NCBI GenBank assembly: GCA_965178525.1 | Contig: CBCXVS010000096.1 | Coordinates: 1 to 23,546, forward strand | Length of the DNA: 23,546 nucleotides | Origin: CBCXVS01 sp965178525 | Lineage (GTDB): Bacteria > Tectomicrobia > Entotheonellia > Entotheonellales > Entotheonellaceae | Reading direction: 5' to 3' | Position numbers and translations under genes: made by a program | Part shown: positions 1 through 6,426 of the stretch, one piece after another | How the letters are laid out: every line of letters begins with the position of its first letter | Numbering within the stretch: position 1 is the stretch's first letter | The notes under the pieces: model-generated | Seen by the model: the letters and a program-made list of their open reading frames with translations, nothing else | The model's database searches: none | What the model was told of the DNA's origin: nothing

Positions 1-13
1 GACTCTACCCGTT

Positions 14-451
14 TTAAGACAGATTTGAGCCTGAACGGGAGTGGTGCGCCTGTTCGGAGTCAGTTATTTCGTGGGATATTGTTGGTAAGTGCAGCTCTTC
101 GACCGCCGGGATATACGTGGCTAAGCGCCGCATCACGATTGCATAACTGCCACGCCCCGAAAAAATGTTGACACGAAACCGGGCTTTTTCCTCAATGGCA
201 TAGGAGAGGTCGGTCGATCCTTCTTCCAGCAGGAGGCGCGTCGCCCGACGGTCGTGCTGTAGGAGCTGAATGGCGAAAAGCTCGGTTTGATACGGTGTCA
301 AGCGGTTTATCGGCGTGGGGAAGGTGACGGGAATGAGTTCGCTGTCGACTTCGACTTGAATCGGTTTGCCAGCCGTGATGTTGACATCAGAGATGTTGGG
401 ATAATGATCGAGAATATAGTTGAGAATATAATCAGCTTCGTTCATATTCAC
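14..451 (-). CDS. Truncated PilT/PilU-like type IV pilus retraction ATPase, N-terminal part
   Basis: This is the N-terminal PAS-like domain of a PilT-family hexameric ATPase, the family that depolymerises type IV pili at the inner membrane. Residues 1 to about 125 follow the PilT pattern (DVNITAGKP near residue 22, a DLSYAIEEKARFRVNIF stretch, then EELHLPTI before the expected Walker A). After residue ~127 the PilT similarity ends abruptly and the frame runs to a stop about 18 codons later, so the whole ATPase core is missing. None of the three frames to the window edge restores the GLVLVTG motif. The GTG start at 451 has GGAGAGAG about ten bases upstream and lies 24 bases after the restored pilT stop, so the two genes look co-transcribed. 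Either a real truncation or an assembly junction near the edge explains the break; the family call is firm, the pilU assignment is not. Confidence 0.72.
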   Translation of the reverse strand: MNMNEADYILNYILDHYPNISDVNITAGKPIQVEVDSELIPVTFPTPINRLTPYQTELFAIQLLQHDRRATRLLLEEGSTDLSYAIEEKARFRVNIFSGRGSYAIVMRRLATYIPAVEELHLPTISHEITDSEQAHHSRSGSNLS

Positions 452-475
452 AGCTTTGCCACTCTCTCCAAAGAG

Positions 476-1551
476 CTACTCGAATGCATCCGAAGTGTGC
501 CCAATAAAGGGGCGAAAACGTTGTTTATCCAGACAGTGTAGGTAAGCATCTTCAGGGGTAATGCGGCGTTTATTCAGCAGATCCATGACCGCATCGTCGA
601 GGGACTGCATGCCGTATTTTTCCCGGTTTGCAGGACGGTGGTAATTTGAAAGGTTTTTCCATCACGAACGAGGTTGCGCACGGCAGGGGTGGCAATGAGA
701 ATTTCTAAGGCCGCACATCGGCCTTTCCCTTCACGGCGTTTGAACAGGGTTTGGGCGACGACGGCTTGCAGGGAATCGGCCAGCGTGGCTCGGATTTGCT
801 CTTGCTGCTCATGGGGAAAGACGTCAATGAGTCGATCGACGGTTTTCGCCGCACTCTGCGTATGCACCGTTCCGAAGACGAGATGCCCGGTGGAGGCCGC
901 TTCTGTAGCTAACTGGATCGTCTCTAAATCTCGCAATTCCCCCACCATAATAATGTCGGGATCCTCGCGCAAGGCTGCACGCAAGGCTGCGGCAAATGAA
1001 CGGGTATGAATGCCGACTTCACGGTGGTTCACCACACAATTCTTGCTTTTATGGACAAACTCGACCGGATCTTCAATCGTGAGTATGTGATCTTTACGCT
1101 GGTTGTTCGCGTAATCGACGAGGGCGGCGAGTGTAGTTGATTTTCCGCTGCCCGTGGGACCGGTCACGAGGACGAGGCCTTTTGGCAGCATCGGGAGTTT
1201 GTTCAGCACTGGCGGCAAGCCCAGTTGCTCGACCGTCAAAATCGTATCAGGGATTTGGCGAAACACGGCGGCAACGCCATACTTTTGCACGAAGTAATTG
1301 GCTCGGTAGCGAGATAATCCGGGAATTTCGTAGGCAAAATCAATATCGCCAGATTCTTCGAACTCCTTAATCTTAAACTCTGGCGTAATTTTATAGAGCA
1401 TTTTTCGGAGGTCATCTTCTTCCAACACTTGATAACGCACGCGTTGGAGTTCACCATTCACCCGGAGAATCGGTTGCGAGCCGGATGTCAGATGGAGGTC
1501 GCTCGCCCCTTGTTCAACCATCAGCTTGAAAAAGGCATCAATTTTGGCCAT
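476..1551 (-). CDS. pilT: Type IV pilus twitching motility ATPase PilT (one-base frameshift near the 3' end)
   Basis: PilT powers retraction of type IV pili. The frame from ATG 1551 (preceded by GGAGGGGATATC) shows the N-terminal SDLHLTSG motif at 17-24, Walker A GPTGSGKST at 131-139, the Asp box LTIEDPVEF at 157-165, Walker B DPDIIMVGELRD at 197-208, the His box TGHLVFGTVHT at 221-231, and the AVRNLVRDGKTFQ region from 290. As written it stops at 574 after a short out-of-frame tail. In the next frame the sequence continues as the usual PilT C-terminus (KYGMQSLDDAVMDLLNKRR, then DAYLHCLDKQRF and FIGHTSDAFE), ending with TAG at 476-478. The shift falls in an A5 run (T617-T621 on the plus strand) where A6 is expected. 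With the missing base restored the protein is about 358 residues, a normal PilT length. A sequencing error is the simplest reading. Confidence 0.93.
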
Positions 1552-1944
1552 GATATCCCCTCCACCCTCACTGTAACCGGGAGTATGTCAGGTAGCAGAT
1601 GATGCGGTGGGTCACATACGGTTGTGGTGTATCCGCAGCAGAAGACCGGTGGGCTGACAGCAGAGAGTCCGTGGCCCGGCATTGCCCGAAGACTTGCCTT
1701 GCGCACGAGCGTGCACGTAGTGGACACCGCATCTGGCTTTGCCTGCGCCGGAGGTGTTATCGGCCTGCCCAGAATAAAACTTTAGATAGGTTCCCAGGCG
1801 GGGTATCGGAGCTAGGACGGTCGATGTTGCGGCCGACGGTGTGATGTGTATAATGCCTCGAGAGTGCACAAGAGGCACAATCGGAAGGAGCAAGAGGCCA
1901 ATGACGCAAGTCGAGAGCGAAGCACGACAGAAGAGGGGAGGATA
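1552..1944. other. Intergenic region between divergent pilT and the PCP_red gene
   Basis: No convincing gene is visible in these 393 bases. Possible extensions upstream of 1945 lack a ribosome binding site. It contains the promoter described at 1827-1854 and a short palindromic GCACGAGCGTGC stretch near 1701. I saw no clear promoter for pilT on the minus strand. Confidence 0.5.
1827..1854 (+). promoter_or_regulatory. Sigma70-type promoter for the PCP_red gene
   Basis: TTGCGG at 1827-1832 is followed after 16 bases by a perfect TATAAT at 1849-1854. It points toward the start at 1945, leaving an untranslated leader of roughly 80 bases. The -35 is imperfect, but the perfect -10 and the location make this a good candidate. 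Confidence 0.6.
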
Positions 1945-2346
1945 ATGGAGCACGATCACATGGCATCACGGTTGCAAGCGATGGAAGATAAACTCGAACG
2001 CCTGGAGGCGTTGATGGTCCATTTGAGCCAGAAGCTCGAGGCCCCAGTCGTGCCGGATGCGGACACGATGACTGCCATGCGCGAGTGGGTGACGGGCTAT
2101 GTCTCGATGCGCCTGCAGCAACTCGTGCCGCATACATGCGATCATGTGCGACAATCCGAAGACGCACAGGGACCGTATCTAGAGGGGACCGACGTGCCCT
2201 GTACGGATGAAGTCGTGCATCGTGTGGGGCGTATCCCCATTCCGTTCGTCCGTGAGATGGTCGTGCAACGCGTGGCGCAAAAAGCGCGCGAAGACCAAGT
2301 GATCCGTGTTGACGTAGCATACTTTGAACAGGCCGCCACATTTTGA
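1945..2346 (+). CDS. Small protein with N-terminal coiled coil and C-terminal PCP_red domain
   Basis: A 133-residue soluble protein. Residues 6-32 form a heptad-rich coiled coil (ASRLQAMEDKLERLEAL). Residues about 86-130 match the PCP_red pattern (VGRIPIPFVREMVVQRV, then AREDQVIRVDVAYFEQA), the short domain known from the C-terminus of light-independent protochlorophyllide reductase subunit B. No other part of that reductase is present, so a photosynthetic role is not implied; stand-alone PCP_red proteins exist in non-phototrophs and their role is unclear. The ATG at 1945 is chosen because GGGGAGG lies a few bases upstream, whereas the longer frame from 1846 has no ribosome binding site and starts inside the promoter. 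It is convergent with the sspB-like gene. The domain call is from pattern memory and is moderately sure. Confidence 0.72.
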   Translation: MEHDHMASRLQAMEDKLERLEALMVHLSQKLEAPVVPDADTMTAMREWVTGYVSMRLQQLVPHTCDHVRQSEDAQGPYLEGTDVPCTDEVVHRVGRIPIPFVREMVVQRVAQKAREDQVIRVDVAYFEQAATF

Positions 2347-2427
2347 CAGTGCAAAATGGCGGGAGAGGATCTCACGCACCATCATCATTGGGAAGAAATG
2401 ATTCTTCAAGGCCCCCGCTTATAAGAG

Positions 2428-2500
2428 AAGTACCGAAACAACCTGACATGTCTATCTTGCCTCTTGAGACATGTCTGTAGGTCATTCTGTCCAGGTACTT
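2428..2500. terminator. Nested inverted repeats, probable bidirectional terminator
   Basis: AAGTACC (2428-2434) and GGTACTT (2494-2500) form an outer stem. Inside lie two copies of the self-complementary GACATGTC (from 2445 and from 2468), which can pair with each other across a 15-base loop. The structure sits between the convergent PCP_red and sspB-like genes, as expected for a shared terminator. There is no long T run. The palindromic octamers could instead be protein-binding sites. Confidence 0.5.
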
Positions 2501-2503
2501 ATT

Positions 2504-2983
2504 TCATTTCACCACGCGTAGATGTCCGCGTTGGCGCGTAGCTGGCCGCTCCCCACCCTTCTCGTCCTTGTTTTGTTTCTCTGGCCCGGCGCCCTTGCGG
2601 GACGGCACCGGTCGCACCGCCTGTGGCGCCGCCGTTTCCGGGTCTTGTTGAGTAGCGAGTTCGGCGTGCACTTCAGGCGGCATGCTGTCCGGCCACATCA
2701 TCCCCTGCATGGTCTGAGGATTAAAGGCCGCCCATAGGGCAGCCATCGGGATATAGCATGCAAATCGCCGCCCGCCAAAGGCGAGATTCGCACTGATGCC
2801 TTCAGCGGTCACGTCAATAGGCTGCGGAAAATTGAGGTTGAGGATCAATCGCAAGGAGGGACTGTGCGCATGTTCACGTGGGACGATAACCCCTTCATAT
2901 CGCGCATCCATACACAACATGGTGTCTCCCTCTTCCAAGAGCTTGAGGACGATCGCGGCTTTGCTCCTCGGATTATGAGCCAT
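2504..2983 (-). CDS. sspB: SspB-like ClpXP protease adaptor
   Basis: SspB binds ssrA-tagged and other substrates and tethers them to ClpXP for degradation. The 159-residue protein has the compact SspB fold pattern in residues about 25-90: YEGVIVP, a hydrophobic strand LRLILNLNF, then EGISANLAFGGRRFACYIP and the helix MAALWAAFN. Residues 100-152 are a charged, low-complexity linker rich in K, E, P and R. The last five residues, LRVVK, are the same as the ClpX-binding XB tail of E. coli SspB as I know it, which strongly supports the assignment. The ATG at 2983 is preceded by GGGAGATATT. It is a single gene, convergent with the PCP_red gene and divergent from the 3-hydroxyisobutyrate dehydrogenase-like gene. 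Confidence 0.85.
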   Translation of the reverse strand: MAHNPRSKAAIVLKLLEEGDTMLCMDARYEGVIVPREHAHSPSLRLILNLNFPQPIDVTAEGISANLAFGGRRFACYIPMAALWAAFNPQTMQGMMWPDSMPPEVHAELATQQDPETAAPQAVRPVPSRKGAGPEKQNKDEKGGERPATRQRGHLRVVK

Positions 2984-3055
2984 AATATCTCCCTTGAGGC
3001 TTGTCTTATTCGTATTGCCCTAAAACCTAACAACCTCCTGGAACGACGTCAAGCC

Positions 3056-3090
3056 TGCGGAATGCGGAATGCGGAGTGCGGAATGCGGAA
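3056..3090. repeat. Left arm of heptad inverted repeat (TGCGGAA x5)
   Basis: Five tandem 7-bp units of TGCGGAA, with one substitution in the third unit (TGCGGAG). It is the inverted partner of the array at 3198-3229, about 107 bases downstream, and lies just upstream of the sspB-like gene on the other strand. Confidence 0.9.
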
Positions 3091-3197
3091 TCGAAGGCGC
3101 TACGAGATATGACGATATTTCCGATAATTTGCGGTCAGCGATGTATTGTGATAATGGTGAGGCAGAATCTGAGACCGCTCCTTTTATTATGCCTTCA

Positions 3198-3229
3198 TTC
3201 CGCATTCCGCATTCCGCATTCCGCATTCC
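3198..3229. repeat. Right arm of heptad inverted repeat (TTCCGCA x4 plus partial)
   Basis: Four perfect tandem copies of TTCCGCA plus a partial fifth, the reverse complement of the array at 3056-3090. A stem of about 32 bp with a loop of roughly 107 bases is possible. The arm ends two bases before the G-rich ribosome binding site of the gene at 3245, so it would lie in that gene's leader. Confidence 0.9.
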
Positions 3230-3244
3230 ATGGGGGGGAGAATT

Positions 3245-4141
3245 ATGCCGCTCGGATTTATTGGGGTAGGTCATATTGGCACACCGATGTGTCGCCATTT
3301 GATCGAGGCCGGACATACGGTGTTGGCTTATGATGTCAATACCTCGAACCTAGAGCGCATGGTGAATCTTGGCGCCCAGGCTGCGAACAGTCCTCGAGCT
3401 GTGGCGCAGGCGTGCGATATCGTCTTTAGTTCCTTGCCAGGGCCACGCGAGGTCGAACAAGTTGCCCTGGGCGAGGACGGAATTATGGCGGCAGCCCGAC
3501 CCGGACTGCTCTACGTCGACCTCAGCACCAACTTTCCCGCGGTAGCGCAGCGCGTCTGTGCGGCGTTGGCGGAGCTAGGCGTGACCATGCTGGATGCGCC
3601 CGTCAGCGGCGGTGTCGTGGGGGCGGAACGCGGCACGCTTGCGGTGATGGTCGGTGGCGATCAGACCGCTTTTGAAACGTGTCGGCCACTCTTGGAACAC
3701 TTTGGCGCCAATATCTTTCACGTTGGCGATATCGGCAGTGGTTGTGTGGCTAAATTGGTCAACAACATGCTGGCGTTTATCAATACGATGGCCGCGGGCG
3801 AAGGGATGTTATTGGGCACAAAAGCCGGGGTCGATCCCCAGAAACTCCACGACATTATACAGGCCAGTAGTGGCGCCAGTTGGGCCATGCAACAGTTTCC
3901 CCTGAAGATCTTTGCCGGGGACTTTACGCCTGGTTTTACCATCGACTTGGCCTACAAAGATCTGCGCCTCGCGTTGGACATGGGCGATGAACTGTCCGTG
4001 CCGCTGGTGCTCGGCAGTATCTGCATTAACCTGATGCGTCAGTTGCGTGCCAATGGGCACGGCGGCGATGATCTGAGCAGTTTGGTGCGTACGCTTGAGG
4101 ATGCGATCGATTGGCATGTGCGTGTCGCACCGGGGGGGTAG
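3245..4141 (+). CDS. 3-hydroxyisobutyrate dehydrogenase-family NAD(P)-dependent beta-hydroxyacid dehydrogenase
   Basis: The enzyme oxidises or reduces a beta-hydroxyacid/semialdehyde pair (3-hydroxyisobutyrate, tartronate semialdehyde or a related substrate) in the cytosol. The 298 residues have the normal family length and order: Rossmann motif GFIGVGHIG at 4-12, D30 at the end of beta2, substrate-binding DAPVSGG at 117-123, catalytic Lys170 in GCVAKLVNN with Asn174, and a second conserved Lys at 238. The acidic residue after beta2 suggests NAD preference. The start at 3245 is chosen over 3230 because the G7-AG run at 3232-3240 serves as its ribosome binding site. The leader contains the large heptad inverted repeat. 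No valine-degradation or glyoxylate genes adjoin it, so the exact substrate cannot be named. Confidence 0.88.
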   Translation: MPLGFIGVGHIGTPMCRHLIEAGHTVLAYDVNTSNLERMVNLGAQAANSPRAVAQACDIVFSSLPGPREVEQVALGEDGIMAAARPGLLYVDLSTNFPAVAQRVCAALAELGVTMLDAPVSGGVVGAERGTLAVMVGGDQTAFETCRPLLEHFGANIFHVGDIGSGCVAKLVNNMLAFINTMAAGEGMLLGTKAGVDPQKLHDIIQASSGASWAMQQFPLKIFAGDFTPGFTIDLAYKDLRLALDMGDELSVPLVLGSICINLMRQLRANGHGGDDLSSLVRTLEDAIDWHVRVAPGG

Positions 4142-4156
4142 GGACAACGCATCGGC

Positions 4157-4190
4157 GGGACGCCCCACTGTCGTGATCGCATGGCGTCCC
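4157..4190. terminator. Hairpin between convergent genes
   Basis: GGGACGCC (4157-4164) and GGCGTCCC (4183-4190) form a perfect 8-bp stem with an 18-base loop, between the dehydrogenase stop and the nuoB stop. There is no clear T run on either side, so a bidirectional terminator is likely but not certain. Confidence 0.5.
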
Positions 4191-4204
4191 AGCCGGATCT
4201 GTCA

Positions 4205-4816
4205 CTAAGAGCCTTGCCACTTGTGCAGCGCCTGATTGTCGTGCGCGTCGACGACCGCATCGGCTTCGGTATTCACCGGCGGGGTGATGTGGACGAGACG
4301 ATTTTCGGAGTACACCGTGCCATCGACCAGCGAGGGCTTGCTCCGATCCAGCACGTCTTCGCCGTCGACTTTTTTCTGCAGCAACATCAAGCCTTCTAGC
4401 ACCGCTTCCGGACGCGGCGGGCAACCCGCGATATATACATCAACCGGAATAATCCGGTCAATACCCTGCACAGTGGCATAGTTGCGATAAAAACCGCCCG
4501 ATGAGGCGCAGGCTCCAAAGGCGATGACCCATTTGGGTTCACACATCTGATCGTAGACCCGCTTCAAAACGGGCGCGATCTTATGATTCACCGTCCCTAC
4601 TACCATCAGCAAGTCCGATTGTCGGGGCGAAAAACGGGGGAATTCCGCGCCGAAACGTGCCACATCATAATGAGAACCCCACGTCGCCATAAACTCCATA
4701 CCACAACAAGCCGTCACGAAGGGGAAAGGAAAAAAAGAATACTTGCGTCCCCAGTTGATAATCTTGTTCAATTTCGACGTGATCATGCCACTCCCGAACA
4801 TACTTTCTAGACCCAT
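4205..4816 (-). CDS. nuoB: NADH-quinone oxidoreductase subunit B (NuoB), orphan copy
   Basis: NuoB carries iron-sulfur cluster N2, the last cluster before quinone in respiratory complex I. All four ligands are visible: the tandem pair C37-C38 in TACCGMEFM, C103 in FGACASSGG and C132 in AGCPPRPE. The surrounding YDVARFGAEFPRFSPRQSD and GTVNHKIAP motifs are typical. At 203 residues it has a normal length with a somewhat extended C-terminus. The ATG at 4816 is chosen over the adjacent GTG at 4819 because AAGGAG lies six bases upstream of the ATG. No other nuo gene is present on either side: it faces the dehydrogenase downstream and is divergent from the aminotransferase operon. It may be a split or second complex I copy. 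Confidence 0.95.
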   Translation of the reverse strand: MGLESMFGSGMITSKLNKIINWGRKYSFFPFPFVTACCGMEFMATWGSHYDVARFGAEFPRFSPRQSDLLMVVGTVNHKIAPVLKRVYDQMCEPKWVIAFGACASSGGFYRNYATVQGIDRIIPVDVYIAGCPPRPEAVLEGLMLLQKKVDGEDVLDRSKPSLVDGTVYSENRLVHITPPVNTEADAVVDAHDNQALHKWQGS

Positions 4817-4853
4817 CACCGGCTCCTTATCCTGACAAAACGCTTGTCGGCTT

Positions 4854-4876
4854 GTTGACGTATGACGTTGACGTAT
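4854..4876. repeat. Tandem direct repeat of GTTGACGTAT in the divergent nuoB/aminotransferase spacer
   Basis: GTTGACGTAT occurs at 4854-4863 and again at 4867-4876, giving a 13-bp period. It lies about 40 bases upstream of the nuoB start, where an operator could act. There is no direct evidence of function. Confidence 0.5.
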
Positions 4877-4966
4877 CTGTAGAGGCTATTTGCGGCGTGC
4901 TCACAATGCGTCTAGATTGTAGAGAACCCACGCCTACTTATCAAGCGCTTCGGGCGGGCCTGCGGC

Positions 4967-4995
4967 TTGACATCGTCCAGTGGCTCCTGTAAATC
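4967..4995 (+). promoter_or_regulatory. Possible promoter of the aminotransferase-ilvD operon
   Basis: A perfect TTGACA at 4967-4972 is followed after 17 bases by a weak TAAATC at 4990-4995. It lies about 65 bases upstream of the aminotransferase start. The poor -10 keeps confidence low. Confidence 0.35.
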
Positions 4996-5061
4996 TACAC
5001 ATCGGCATATCACACTGCGGCGGTACTGCAAAGATGTACATCCCTAAAGGAGGAGTTGGCC

Positions 5062-6408
5062 ATGGCGTTGCCAAGTGTGGCGGAAAGTACGCAGTCCGAT
5101 CTGGCCCATCTGATTCATCCCCTCTACCACCCCACCGATCATCAAGAGCCGCGTATCTGGGTGGAAGGACGTGGCGCCGTCATCAAGGATCTGGATGGCC
5201 ATGAAGTCATTGACGGCCTGAGCGGGTTGTGGAATGTCAACGTGGGCCATGGCCGGCGTGAACTTGCCGAAGCGGCGATGAACCAAATGAGTACCCTGGC
5301 TTATTGTTCCAGTTACACGGGCGCGAGCAATTTGCAGGCGATTGCGTTGGCAGAACACCTGAGTGGCTTGGTATACCCGTCGATCAATACCTTCTTTTTT
5401 ACCAGCGGTGGCGCGGAATCGACGGAGAGTTCGTTCAAGACCGCGCGTTTTTATTGGAAAACGCAGGGCAAGCCGGGCAAAATCAAAATGATCTCGCGCC
5501 TCCTCGGGTACCACGGCGTCACCATGGCCGCGATGAGCGCCACGGGCATTCCAGAGTACTGGTCCATGTTCGAGCCGCGCGTGCCCCATATTGTACACAT
5601 CGAATCCCCGTATCCCTACCGGTTCACAGGAGGAGACGGTGCCACCAGCCAGGGGGTCGCGGCGGCCAATCTCCTTGAAGAAGCCATTCTACGCGAAGGA
5701 CCGGAAACCGTGGCGGCTTTTATCGCGGAACCGGTGCAGGGAGCAGGAGGGGTCATCGCACCACAAGATGACTACTTTTCACGCATCCGCGAGATTTGCG
5801 ACACGTATGACGTGCTCCTGATTAGCGATGAGGTGATCACGGGCTTTGGCCGCACCGGGACCTGGTTTGGGTTAGAACACTGGGATGTCGAGCCCGATAT
5901 CATGCAGTTTGCCAAAGGCATTACCAGCGGCTATATCCCTCTGGGCGGCATTGGTGTTTCAGACAAGATCAAAGAAGCGATCGATACCACACCGCCCGAC
6001 AAACGCTGGATGCACGCCTATACTTACTCTGGCCATCCGACGTGTTGTGCCGTGGCACTGGCCAATCTCAAAATCTTCGAGGACGAAGGACTCGTGCAGA
6101 ACGCGGCGGAGATGGGGAATCGCCTGCATGAAGGCTTACACACACTCGACGATATGGAACACGTCGGCAATGTCCGTGGCTTGGGCCTGATGGCCGGTGT
6201 CGAGCTGGTGCAGGATAAGGCGACGAAGCAGCCGTTTGCGGCGGCGGACAAAGTGGGGCCGCGTCTGGGCAAGGAACTCTTTCAGCGCGGACTCTACACG
6301 CGTATGCGTGGGGAGACCATCTGTCTGGCGCCCCCGTTGATGACGACGGCGGAGCAGATCGATCAGATTGTGGAGATCGTGCGCGACGCGATCCAAGCCG
6401 TCGTGTAG
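5062..6408 (+). CDS. Class III (omega) aminotransferase, PLP-dependent
   Basis: It transfers the terminal amino group of an omega-amino acid or amine to pyruvate or another keto acid. The 448-residue protein has the class III fold: an N-terminal LIHPLYHPTDH and GLSGLWNVNVGHG (about 53-64), the cofactor-phosphate turn TSGGAES at 114-120, GYHG at 149-152, AEPVQGAGG at 222-230, the pyridine-nitrogen Asp256 in ISDEVITGFGRTG, and the Schiff-base Lys285 in QFAKGITSGY. This set resembles beta-alanine/taurine/putrescine:pyruvate transaminases, but the substrate cannot be fixed from sequence. The ATG at 5062 is chosen because AAAGGAGGAG ends six bases before it; a TTG at 5056 is the alternative. It is followed after 18 bases by ilvD, implying an operon, so a branched-chain or hydroxy-acid link is possible. 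Confidence 0.92.
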   Translation: MALPSVAESTQSDLAHLIHPLYHPTDHQEPRIWVEGRGAVIKDLDGHEVIDGLSGLWNVNVGHGRRELAEAAMNQMSTLAYCSSYTGASNLQAIALAEHLSGLVYPSINTFFFTSGGAESTESSFKTARFYWKTQGKPGKIKMISRLLGYHGVTMAAMSATGIPEYWSMFEPRVPHIVHIESPYPYRFTGGDGATSQGVAAANLLEEAILREGPETVAAFIAEPVQGAGGVIAPQDDYFSRIREICDTYDVLLISDEVITGFGRTGTWFGLEHWDVEPDIMQFAKGITSGYIPLGGIGVSDKIKEAIDTTPPDKRWMHAYTYSGHPTCCAVALANLKIFEDEGLVQNAAEMGNRLHEGLHTLDDMEHVGNVRGLGLMAGVELVQDKATKQPFAAADKVGPRLGKELFQRGLYTRMRGETICLAPPLMTTAEQIDQIVEIVRDAIQAVV

Positions 6409-6426
6409 TGTGAAGCAGGAGCAGCC

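Noticed and set aside
476..1551. Programmed frameshift in pilT
   Set aside because: PilT is not known to use one, the A run is short, and similar homopolymer indels occur in unrelated genes of this window, which favours sequence error.
3056..3229. CRISPR array
   Set aside because: Units are 7 bp with no spacers between them and the second array is inverted; this is a tandem-unit inverted repeat.
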